Positions 53,271 through 64,000 of a stretch of 64,000 bases of DNA are shown here, piece by piece. Position numbers and translations under genes: made by a program. The stretch comes from Vanilla planifolia (taxonomy: Eukaryota > Streptophyta > Magnoliopsida > Asparagales > Orchidaceae). Where the stretch lies: NCBI GenBank assembly GCA_023846275.1, contig JAIUJO010000085.1, positions 1,688,121 to 1,752,120 of the forward strand. The letters run 5' to 3'. Each line of letters opens with the position of its first letter. The stretch's first letter is position 1. The notes under the pieces were generated by a model that worked only from the letters and a program-made list of their open reading frames with translations, was not told the origin of the DNA and ran no database searches.

Positions 53271-56200
53271 CTTAATGCTTAAATAGTCTCAAATAAAAAT
53301 GCATAAATCTATGGATTTACTCAAAATATTGCATAAGCTTTTAGGCTAATTGAATTAACAATCTTAGTTTTAAATAGGCACAAAACTATATTCCATGTCA
53401 ATAAGACCTAAAGTTTGGATTACACTATGCTAATTAGATCCTCAAAAATTATAAACCATAATTTAATCACCACTATCCAAGTTGTTTCCAAAAAAGTTTA
53501 TTTTAGAGACCTTGAGAAAAGCAATTGTGATCAAAAGTAACTTAATCACAAAACTTGATTTTTTTCATTTCTCAATATCATACTAATACCTACCCATATT
53601 GTATTATATGATGATCCAAATCTCTTACAACCACAAATAATTTATTTGATTATAAAGGTATGGTCAACTATTTTTACATGCGTGATACTCTAAGTGCACA
53701 TTTCTCATCATATAACTAGATGATCCTATGGTGTTATAGAATTTTGAACTAATTATGTTTATATAATATCACTAATTATACTATACAACCATTACTCATT
53801 TGAACCTAAGTCATAAAAAATAGAACATTTTGCTTCCTTTATTTTCATACATGTAAAATGTATAACTTCATTCCTATATGATCATTTCACAGTTCTGTGT
53901 GCATTCAAAATATCCTTTACATCATAATATATCATATTGCATAATGTCTTGTCATTCTACTAAACAATAACACTGCGTACCTTTGTCGCGTCAAATACCT
54001 CGAATGTTATTGATCATGACCTTATCAAACAATACGATACTGATGTCACACTTATACAATCTAAATTTACTTTACACTTGCATCCTTATTTTCTTTACTA
54101 AAAAATCATATCATAATATTTACAAATATAATGTGGTAAAACATTACAATCAGGTTTCCTTTTGTTTTTCATTGCCAACATTTTGTGTGATTCTCATTAA
54201 AGACACAACTACAAATAACCTAACATTATCACTTAAAACATAAAACAATTTTACAAGAAAAAATGATACTAAATAACATACAACTACTCTTTAAAGAAAG
54301 GGTTTAAAGCTTCTCTTATTAAGCCCTTTCTGTTTTGAGGTAAAAGGATTGTGTAGTTTTCATTTAGGAGGATTTGCTAAAATATATTTTACGATAGAAA
54401 ATTAAGAAGATCTTAGATTCAAGCAATATATCCATGCAAGAGTGATCCCAATTTGTTTTATATTTAAAATTTAAAATTCTCATATCGTTTATTCAAGAAA
54501 TTTTCTCAGATGCTAAGGACATACATTAGATTTTTTTCATAAGAAATCTCAATAGAAAGCATAAGTAACTTAAATAATTCACACCTAAAGCACACACAAT
54601 GGTATTGAAGTGCCAAGGTGCATCTACAAGTGATGTTTTTAGAATATCAAACAAAAAATCAAATGGTCACTTGCACAAAAGAGAAAGTTGTACTTGACAT
54701 TTAATTTTCCTAAAATTTAAAATAAAATAGAAAGAGCCTCCCTAGTGATTTGATACCCATTGTGAATATTAGATAAATTGGTTTTCTATATTCCCATTTT
54801 AGCCTCTCACTTGCATTCTTATGAAAACTTTGAATCACAAAACAAATTGGTCATTCATGACATGCTTGTGTCAAACAAGTTAGGTAGTAGCACTTTGTTC
54901 TTTTATTCAAAATTACATTTTTTACAACATGCTAACAACCCGTATTTATAAAGAACTCAAACATACAATAGTACTCTGGCAACATAGGATTTTAAAAAGA
55001 ACTTTTGGAGTTCCATATTTTGGAATTCTCAAGGAAAGTTTAGAATTGGAAAAGTCTTTACAAATTAAAAAGAAATACATTAAATTCTATCAAAAATTGT
55101 TCCTTCAAATGCTACAAAATTAAATGTTATAAGTAGTTCCAAAATAAGACAACACATTTTGACTAGTGATCTGACATGTAGTAAGGGGGTGAGCCATGTG
55201 ATCAATTTGTTGTTGTGGGAGAGATACTTGACACCTTGCATCTACTTTTGGGTCAACCTGGATTAAAGTAAAGGAGTGCTAGTTGATGAGTTAAGCACGC
55301 TAATTGATTAGGTCTTTGCATGCTGATGGCTTAGGATGGGTTGAGTGAGTTACCAAGTTCAAATGTTCTATGCAGATTGAGTGAGTTGGCATAGTTAGTG
55401 TAAATGATGACTAGTGGTAGTGATAATTTTAGTGATGGACAGTAGGAACAAGCCAAAACTTTATTTTAAGCCTCCACGATATTATTTTCTTCCAAATTTT
55501 ATAATGGCATAATTTTGGGGCTATTGAACTGAAGTACTCTATTGAAATTATAGCTAAAAATATTAAGAAAGCTAACAACTGACCTTCAAGTTTCTTAAAT
55601 TAAAGATTTGATATAAACGACTTGACAAACTGGCAAAAAGAAAATTAAAATGTACAATAAACAAGAGAATATTGCAATTGACCCATACAATAGTAATGAT
55701 TGTAGAGATTAATTTTAAGTAGAGTCAATCTTGGAATTACTAATTTTCCAAATATGATTGTTATGCCCCCAAGTGAAACCATTATGCATTATATGGCTCA
55801 CTATTGTGTCATCCATCCTAAATGACTAAATGAGAAAGAGATTAATTTCGTGGAGGAATGATAAAATCTTTTATAATGCTTTAAAAGCCTAAGTTTAGGC
55901 TATGAAGCTCCTTTTGAGTAATAAAAGTATTATCAATGGCAAGATGTACTCACAAACATATAAAACATCTTTATTTTTCTTGATTCTATGTGAAAACTAT
56001 TTGATCAATTAAGATTTTCCCAACTTAATCTCTTCACTCACTAGGTAAGGCTAGTTGTAATAATGGGATCGATTCACTTGGTAAAGTTCGTGAAGTTTCA
56101 ATGGCTCAATAGGTAATTAGCATGGTTATCTATCAGATAAAAGATCCTAAATATTAAAAGAAGTACTTATTTCATAATCTTTAAGTCAATAAAAATATTA

Positions 56201-56984
56201 AATTTTGATATCTAGTTTGTTTACAATTCTTGATTATCCAACTCCACAGGCACATAATTCGTGAGGGATCTTAGTAGAAATCTCTTAAACCAAACACGAA
56301 AAATTACATAATCACCCACAAATCATTTTTAAGGTTATCTTTGAAGTTCTTTAGATTGTTTATATATTTCATAATTAAAGTAAATTTATTTCACAAAATG
56401 ACTATGTAATGTTGAAATATTATGAGAAAATGATTCAATAAACTCCTAAATATAAAAACCATGAAGTGAATCAAACTTTGATGCAAAATGTTTAAGCAAA
56501 TTTTAAAAGAACTTAAACTCATTGATTCTAAGTTGAAAGATGTTCCTTTATTAAGCAATAAAGAAGATGGCCTTAATTTTGTTTGACTAATTTTCATCTA
56601 TTCATTTTAGGGATAATAAGTTGATAGAATATTAAGTTTTACCTCAATAAATAGATTTACTTGGCATATGGTACATGTGGTATTAAAGTGTTGGAAACTT
56701 GGTCTATTGTAAGTTTAATTTTCTTAAATATACGAGCATGTGTGGCAAGTCAATAAAAAATACAAGAAAAAATTCTTTAAATAAGGGTTAAACTATCAGT
56801 GGTTGTGTGAGCATACTAATAAGGGATTCCCTACTTGTCACAAACTTGATAACCCTATCACTAGCTTTATATCTCTCATTCTGAAGTAATGAAATGATAA
56901 GAGTAATATTCCTTTTCCTTTATCATTTCTCTTTCGAGTTCCTTGAGTAGAGTTTTTTTCATAAGAGGTGAAGGGTAGAGTGTA
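53271..56984. other. Unassigned AT-rich DNA with one faintly readable stretch
   Basis: No named element. At 55434-55700 the plus strand reads MDSRNKPKLYFKPPRYYF and then continues about 80 codons, interrupted only by stops of the TAA/TGA type (as expected from CAA or CGA decay). This may be an old retroelement coding stretch; no family is recognised. The frame at 54929-55123 and the minus frame at 56391-56597 have no supported homology. Around 55190-55420 the DNA is slightly G-richer without a frame. Confidence 0.35.
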
Positions 56985-59238
56985 ATCATCTTTCTTTCTT
57001 TTCTTTGATTTATAGCAAAATACAACAGGCAAAGCCTAAAAAGTTCTCTCCTTATGGAGGTTCAAATACAAAATCAACCAACAAAAGCTTCCTCGAATAC
57101 TCTGGTACAAGAGCACCCCTTTCCCAAACAAAAGTCGTAAAACAAGCCTTCTTGGCAATCCACTCCACGGGGCCATTGCTCTCATGCAAAATGTGAGTAA
57201 GCCGATACGCAAGCTTCCTCCTAACATAGTGGATGGCATCAGAGTAAGTACTTCACTCCACAGGGTAGCGAATGCTCTACATCACCTCCTGCCATGCAGC
57301 AGTAGAATCAGTCTGAATCTCAATAGCGGAGTAGTTCTGGAGCTTAGTCATAGTCAAGAAAATAGCCTTAAGGATCGCCATAACCTCCATGGCATGTGCG
57401 AACTGAGAAATAACACTCATCCCCATAGCATAAATATGAGCGCCTCCATGGTCCCGAACCATCATACCAATCCCAGCCCTCTCACCAACAACAGTCGCAT
57501 CACAATTAATAATAATCCACCCAGTGGGAGGAGGAAGCCAAGTAAGGGTAGAGAACCCCGAAGGGTGAAGTGACTTCTCGCAGTACAAAGATGAATCATC
57601 AGTAGTGTTGTTGTTGGTAACGGCCACCTCAAACCTGATTTTCTTGATAAGAATGCAACTGCTATAAGTAGGCTCCAGGTGCTTCTTGTGATTCCTATTC
57701 TCTCATTAGTAATACATGGTAGTATCAACTGAAGCCAAATCCACGGCAGCCTTACCACGGGCCTTACCTTGCGTCGCAACACCAGCAAAGAGCCGAGCGA
57801 CCTTCATATCCCGCGCTGCCTCACCAAGTATGGGGTCAACCCAAACATGCTACACTTCACTGCAATCCCATAACACATGCTGCAGGGTCTCCTCAACACC
57901 GCAGCCCCAAGCATAATCACTATAGTCCCCAATATGTCTCTTCATGCACCAAGCAGCTGTAGGCACAATATCCCCCAGAACCCTCCGCATAAATGTATGA
58001 ACCCGAAGAATAGTTTTCATGTTCCACACCCAATCAATTCCATTTTTGAACAACCCACTGTGCACATGGGCTATAATAGAACACCCCGCAGGTCACCCTG
58101 AGAGAGTCAGTGGTAACTTGCACAAGCTGATCCTCAGCCCCATTATTCCTCCAAGGCAAAAGAAGGATACGATCTCTTAACATGTCATTGCCCCACTCCA
58201 TGAGAGAATCCACATTCCAAGTCCCATGACTATCAATGCACTCCTTAACCAAGGAAGGCTAGTGAGTGTCCATGTTAATATATGTGGGCCACCACCTAAG
58301 TGGAAGAAAGCCCAACCAATTGTCCTCATAAAATTTGATGTCACCTCCATCCCCAACCTTTCGGGTAAGCCCATCAATCGCCCACGGCATGGCATCCAAA
58401 ATCAAATGGTATGCATGAGAAACACCGCGAGGCCTCATGCAAAGATTGTTTCCCAAAGGATACTTGCTTCTCATAACGTGTCCCCAAAGACTATCATCAT
58501 GTTACAGAAATCTTCTATAATGTTTCATAACTAACACATGCTTCCATATTTTAAGGTCAAACAAGCCCAAGCCTCCCATCTCCTTGGAGAGGGTGACACT
58601 GTCCCGATCAGTATAGTGAATAGAATGAGTGTGACTTGTGCCACTCCACAACAATCTCCTCCAAATCTACCCAATTGAATCAATTGTCCCGTGATGAATA
58701 GCATAGTGGCTAAGGAAGTAATTTGGGATAGCACACATGATAGCTTTGATCAGGAGTATACGACCAGCAAGGGAGAGGTGTCTCACACTGCATTTTGCAA
58801 CCTGAGACTCAATCCGCTGAATGATAAATTTGTAGTCCCCTTTCCTAAGTAGCATGGCCGAAATGGGAATGCCAAGGTAAATAAATCTAGTACCCCTCGA
58901 TATATTGAGTTTCCTAACCAAACAACACTTTTGCTTCTGCTTTATACCTTTGCTAAAGAAAATGCTGGATTTCATAAGATTGACCCTTAGCCCAGATAAC
59001 TGCCTAAAATGCAACAATAATTCTTTTATAGCCTTAAAACAGCGAGAAGAAGTAGGAGCATAAACCACACATCATCAACATACAAAAGATGAGAAATGAT
59101 AGAAGCCATAGGGGCCACATGAGAACCAATCAAAGCATACCCCTCATACTTACAGGCCAGAATAGAGAAACATTCTGTGACCATGGTAAAAAGATATGAG
59201 GATAATGGACGCCCCTGCCAAATAATGCATATAGTCAT
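56985..59238 (-). mobile_element. 5'-truncated L1-type LINE: RT, zinc ribbon, RNase H
   Basis: A plant LINE ORF2 3' part on the minus strand, GC-richer than its surroundings. In order: GRPLSSYLF (family 'QGDPLSPYLF') and LLYVDDV, with the catalytic YVDD at 59082-59071; then in another frame SGLRVNLMKSS, FIYLGIPIS and LSLAGRILLIKAIM (RT thumb, 59068-58667); MGGLGLFDLK near 58570; DGGDIKFYEDNWLG near 58370; the zf-RVT region with FMRRVLGDIVPTA and ETLQHVLWDC (58010-57855); and RNase H with INCDAT, AMEVMAI and IQTDST (57530-57300), ending HESNGPVEWIAKKA and a TAA at 57054-57052. There are at least two frameshifts (near 59065 and 58075) and about eight in-frame stops. The 5' cut lies just before the RT QGDP box. 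The 3' side has a pyrimidine run on the plus strand (56991-57010), an A/G-rich tail for the element. No clean target duplication was found. Confidence 0.93.
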
Positions 59239-59362
59239 TGATGAGTTTATTTGTAAGGTAAATACCTAAAATTTAGATAACCAGGTTGAGTCCTTGAACA
59301 AAATAGACTTGAGTGACAAGAAAGGTAAAAGAGAAAGTAAAATAAAACATGAGACAAACCAT
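59239..59362. other. Spacer between LINE truncation point and copia copy
   Basis: About 120 bp of AT-rich DNA with no recognised content. It may be the continuation of the copia pol copy into which the LINE inserted; homology to the left copy starts only at about 59363, because the window begins there. Confidence 0.4.
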
Positions 59363-60945
59363 CAGTTACATATAAATTGAAAGTATTAAGCTTCACAATC
59401 AAAGGAATTAATTAAAAGAGATGTTAATTTGCTAGTTAGGACTATATTCTCTATTAGCACTTTATATGTTTGATAGAGCCAATATCCATAGTAGAAGCCC
59501 TTAAGGATCGCTATTTAATTAAGATATGAATGAAAAGTTACATCAATTTATAATAAACCATGTTTGAAAATAACATCAGAGACGTAGTGATCAACAAGTG
59601 AATTGAAACACATGGGAATTGAAAGATAAATAGTTGAAAATGTGGTGATTATTAGAAACAAACCTAGACTTATTATTAATGGCTATACTCAAGTTGAAAT
59701 AATTGATTTTTCGGTGGATACAACATCATTCTAGAAATATTTAAATGATCTTTTGTTACTCATAAATGTTTATGCTGATGATATAATTTTTGGGAGCACT
59801 TTTAAAAATATATCTAAAAAATTTGTTGACTTAAAGACTAGGTATTTTGCGATGTGTTTGACCGGCTAGATGAATTTCTTTTTAGGTTAACTAATCAGTT
59901 AACTAAAAAAGAAGTTTTTTATTTCAAAAACTAATAAGTTAAAAGAATTACTCAACAATTTTTGTTATGAAAATATAAAACACTATAAGATTCCAATGAA
60001 TTAATGGGTCCATTTAGATTTAGATGAGGAAGAGAAACCCATTGACTTAATACTCTATAGTGTCCATATTGTATCCCTACCATATTTGATAGCTGGTAGA
60101 CTAGACATCTTATTTGGTGTTTGTTTATGTGCTAGGGTCCAATTAAATCCTAATAAAAACCATTTAAAATTTGTTAAATCAATCTTCAAAAATTTAAAAG
60201 GTAACAAACTTATCATTATTATACCCAAAGAATACTTTTTAATGTGATTTTATATGTCACATAGATTGAGACTTTGTGGGCTCTATGGTAGGTGAGAAAA
60301 GTATATCAATTTCATGTTAATTCATACAAAAAGGTCTAATTTCATGGTCAAGTAAGAAGCAATTTACATAGCTCTATTGACCACAAGGGTCGAGTACGTA
60401 CTGGTTAGAAGCAACGGTGCTCAATTATTATGGTTAAGAAAAAAACATCAAGATATGGTTTAGATTACCCACAGAATTTCCTTAGAATTAATAATACTAA
60501 TTACTTTGCCTAAACAAGAACCCACTTCATCTTTTTAGAACCAACCAAAAAATTGTAAAATTTAATGTTGTTAGAATGAACAAGTTAAAGGCTTAGTAAA
60601 ATTTTTATATGATCTTGACAAGAAGAAATTGAGGCATGTTTAATAAATCATTTCAAAAAGAAAAATTAAAATAAAGAAGAAACAATTTGGTGCAATATAA
60701 ATTTTGTGAATTGTATCTCCTTTTTTTGGTGCCAAAGGGTGACAATGTTCATGGTTTTTCTAAAGTTTAGAATAGCCATAAAGTGAATAGGAGTACATGT
60801 AAGGGGAGTATAGAGTAAGGGGGTGTATCAAGTAAGGGAGAGCATACATTCTTTATTTTCAATAGCTCTTATAACAATAATATTTCTTTAATATATGCCT
60901 TTACTAAATTTATTTTTACCTTAACACATATGTCTTATAATCTAA
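59363..60945 (+). pseudogene. Copia pol relic, right copy (RT with deletion, RNase H kept)
   Basis: The sister of the left-end element. From 59363 the DNA aligns with base 1 onward. EALKD near 59497 and the decayed MNEKLHQF-like stretch precede RT, as in copia. About 300 bp of RT between the start of the fingers and the palm is deleted (junction near 59715, where the left copy continues from about 310 to 630). The catalytic box survives as VYADDIIFGST at 59768-59800. One copy of the 308-bp block follows (about 60030-60330). Then WSSKKQ, ALSTTRVEYVLV and AQLLWLRKKHQDM (about 60345-60450) mark the copia RNase H with its conserved Glu, absent from the left copy. Many stops; not functional. Confidence 0.9.
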
Positions 60946-60956
60946 CCGGGGGAGAG
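60946..60956 (+). other. Polypurine tract of the right copia element
   Basis: ccgggggagag at 60946-60956, followed by agttacatt, lies after the pol relic at the place matching 2054-2063 in the left copy. It closely resembles the G-rich tract before plant copia 3' LTRs. The LTR start is expected within the next few bases, but the TG is not as clear as in the left copy. Confidence 0.65.
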
Positions 60957-63900
60957 AGTTACATTAAACAAATGCTTGACGAGCCAACCCATAATTGTTT
61001 AACATTTTTTCGAATGGGCTTGCTTTGTTGGAATTCGGTTTAGTTTTTAATATCAAGCCATGCACTTTTAAATATGGTTAATTAAGGGTTTCAAAAGCAC
61101 ATTTAGTGTTCAATAAGATAAAAATATTAAAGAAATGCATACTAAATTTTCAAAGAGTGACCTTTTTTATGAAATTGAATGTTAACTTGTTGACATTTAT
61201 ACAAAAGAACATCTCTCTACTCATATCAATTTCAAAGCCTACTCAAGAGTTACAATTATTCAAAACCTTCTTTAATTTTGAAAACATCTTAGATTACTTT
61301 TTTCATTCATCTAATCCTTTCCTTTATAATAAGTCTCACTTATGGATTTTTTAACAATATTCAATTTAGTTAAAATAGAAAAATAAAATTTAACAATGAT
61401 AATGCTATCTTCATAAATAATATATATATATTTATATATATATCTTAAGACTAACCCATAAGCCCTATTATAGTGCAACGTACTTAGGTCAATTAAGCTT
61501 GAGTGGCCTATGTAGCTTTGAGTTAAGAGACCACTGGAACTAACTTGTGTTGAGCCCTGTCTTGGTTAAAGTGAGTTCTTGAAACAAGATTAGGTAAGGT
61601 AGGGGAATGATTATGCTGTGTAGAACTTATCTAGGGTGCAGTGGATCAATTCTAATCCATAACTTAAGATACAAGTTCCTTAGGTGATGCAATTCTTAGC
61701 ACATTAGTAGGTGCCAACCACGTTTTGACACACATTAACTGTGTGTCTAACAATTTGTGAATGTGAAACACATTTCATATCATATCTACTAAGAATAAAT
61801 TGTTTGCATACATCAAGGACCTCAATACTATGCATGTATTAATTCACATTTTCTAATCACTGATTGGTCAAATAAGAGTTAATTAGATAGTAAGAGTCTT
61901 TCAAGAGAAAGATTAGATGATAAAAACCTCACTTAATTTCATCAAACTATAAGCATTCTTTTTGCCATATTAGTTAACAAATCTTTGAATCCAACATCTC
62001 AGAGCTCTCCACTTCAAGTCCTCAACTATTTAGCTATCAATAATTCTTCTAATATTATAATCAATGATCTGATAGAGTAGTCTTTTATAATTTTATTCGA
62101 AGGCTCTAGTCAATCACATCTAATGACTAATTCAAAAGCTTATATTTGTGTCACTGTAGAAGCCATTTGGAAGAAGTTTCTAAGCTCTTTATTAGCATCT
62201 TGTAAAATTTTTTTTCCATGAATCTCTAATAGCAATAATAAATAATTTTCTATAAGAACCTATTTGAGATGGCAAAAAGGTGTTGCATGATATTGTACTA
62301 TTGTAAAATCTACTAGTAACACACCATAGTTTAACAATAAAAATTTAAAACTCTTCCAACTATGACTAATACTTGTATGATTCCATTTCCTAATGGGTCT
62401 CCAATGTTTTGAACATGTGGTTCCTTGCTTTATTCACAAAAAATAATTAGAAATTGTATAATTTACCAAAGTTTTACTTTTTTGTATAATTAATCCTTAT
62501 TTATAAAAAATTTATGAGACATGGAGTTTGGTTTGTTCTCACTAAAAACTTGAGTTTTAATTGAGCTCACAAAAGCTTGGGTTATTTTGAACCTATAAAT
62601 GCTAATATGTTTATGGCCAAATGTAACGAAAAACATTAACTTCTAATTTTTATAATATAAATGTTTTTGATGACCATGGTTAGGGGTAGACATATGTTCT
62701 AGTTTGAACAAAACAGCCTAAAATGCTTTGTGTAGTTTTTTATGTTTTTCTTATTTTTATTGATCCTAAGAATTAAAAGTTATTTATATAAATTTGAATA
62801 TTAAGGTTTTCTAGAAAAGATAAATTATTTATATAAAGATTTTTTCAAAAATAAAAGTATTCCAAAAAAATAGCAAAAATATTTTAAATCCCATGACTCA
62901 ACATCCTCTTTTAGGATTCCCACGTACTCGTCTTACTCAATAGTGAACAAGTTGAAAATTCCATTATTTTAAGAAAACTACTTATTAAATAATATAACTT
63001 AATTAGTAAAGCATGCTAATTGACTAATAATCAAGATAAACATAGCTTGATTGGACCATATCTTTTAAAATTACAAATGAAAAGGAATTGCCTAAAATAT
63101 TTTATTGTAATCATGATGACAAATATGAATTGACAAACATTATCAAATTTATTAATTGTTTCACATAAAAATTATGTACATTTAGATGCCTAATGATAAT
63201 GTTAATACAACTTTATGATTTGAGTGAACTTATCCAACTGCAAGATTTTCCTCCTTTATATCTTTTTATTTCTTTACCTCTTCTTGCTCATGCTGCATTC
63301 TTTCTCCTCCTTTTCATGGTTGATCATTTAGGATAAAAATACATCTTGGGTTATATGCTAATTAAGTAATTCAACTTATATATAAGTGACCATAATTCCT
63401 TAATCAAATTTAATAAGATCCTTAACAAGTATTAGGCAATGCTAACGACATGGTCTAAATCCCAAAATCTAATGTAAGCTCCTCTAAGGAACTTGTTTCC
63501 AAATTTAGATGTTAGGAAACCCTATTCCAATTGTTGGGATTAAAAGCAACTAAAATAAAAATCTATTGTACAATTTCTTACTATACAATGTATAAAATCT
63601 CTATCTAAGATCTATTAATTAAACTAATTGTAACTATATGATCCTATAATTTCTGCATGATAACACACTATACACACGTTTTTCATGTCACAATGTAATG
63701 ATTCTATTGTGCAACACCACTCTATATCTTAATGATATTTATAAGTTAGCATGGATGTTACTATACAATACTTGGTTCGACACACTTGGACAATTTTCGT
63801 ACTTTTATTATCATACTTATTTGACCCATGGCTTCACACTCATATGACCATAGGATCACCTTAATTCTTCTCATTAGCATACTTGCATGCCTTTTTAATT

Positions 63901-64000
63901 ATTTTAGTTAACTAAGTCTTACTATTGAAAATATTTCTCTCCATGTTATACTAGTTGACAAAAATTTTTTTGGTACGGTCATGCTATTTAATACAAATCT
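60957..64000 (+). mobile_element. Copia LTR-like terminal region, right copy (runs off window)
   Basis: Non-coding and colinear with 2067-5133 along its whole visible length. Shared text includes tcaagccatgcac (61054; left gccatgtgg 2119), gaaattgaatgttaactt (61169; left gaaatagaatgttaactt 2233), gtctagtttgaac-like text (62695; left 3795), aatgtaagctcctct (63471; left 4581) and caatgtaatgatt (63690; left aatgtagtgatg 4825). Insertions and deletions are common. The plus frame at 61106-61354 lies in this region and is a chance frame. The 3' boundary is outside the window. Confidence 0.65.
61419..61444. repeat. (AT)n microsatellite in the right LTR-like region
   Basis: A nearly pure alternating a/t run at 61419-61444 with one internal ttt. 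The left copy has only a short tcatatatatga at 2462-2473, so it expanded after the two copies separated, or shrank on the left. Confidence 0.85.

Noticed and set aside
54929..55123. 64-codon plus frame following cccgtatttataaag
   Set aside because: The TATA-like string and frame suggested a small gene, but there is no recognised motif, no conserved partner and no clear transcript signal.
57005..58534. Plus-strand frames of 60-130 codons (for example 57184-57573 and 58226-58534) and minus frames out of register (57462-57788, 57036-57239, 58177-58395, 58531-58734)
   Set aside because: They are shadows of the minus-strand LINE ORF2, whose domains run through these coordinates in other frames.

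Overview
The window reads as intergenic, repeat-dominated nuclear DNA of a seed plant with a large, slowly purged genome. A gymnosperm is plausible but not proven. The DNA is very AT-rich. It carries decayed Ty1/copia, Ty3/gypsy and plant L1-type LINE sequences, and I find no intact host gene, tRNA, rRNA or CRISPR array. Nearly all open frames of 60-130 codons are chance frames in AT-rich repeats or antisense shadows of retroelement relics.

Layout. (1) 1-5133: the 3' part of a Sirevirus-like copia element on the + strand (reverse transcriptase, an internal 308-bp triplication, polypurine tract, LTR-like DNA with a TATA box). (2) 6340-7850: about four units of a diverged tandem repeat in reverse orientation. 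(3) 7851-23340: about 39 head-to-tail units of the same roughly 395-bp repeat in forward orientation, with one 150-bp block flipped (13949-14098). (4) 23341-44545: a 21-kb block without the satellite, holding a minus-strand gypsy RT/RNase H relic, a 271-bp triplicate repeat, a LINE RNase H relic, a copia gag relic and a LINE ORF1/endonuclease relic. (5) 44545-48280: about nine more forward units of the same satellite, resuming within about 40 bp of the repeat phase at which it stopped at 23340. (6) 48281-56980: a small GC-richer relic and otherwise unassigned AT-rich DNA. (7) 56985-59238: a 5'-truncated, GC-richer and so probably younger LINE on the minus strand. (8) 59363-64000: a second, diverged copy of the copia segment seen at 1-5133, in the same orientation.

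No genes work together here as a living system. The main result is structural. An ancient, unusually diverged satellite (about 50 units of 395-420 bp) shows an orientation switch, an internal micro-inversion and a probable 21-kb interruption by nested retroelements. The whole is bracketed by two direct copies of one copia family that have decayed in different ways. Repeat periods, boundaries and homologies were read by eye and need computed alignment.
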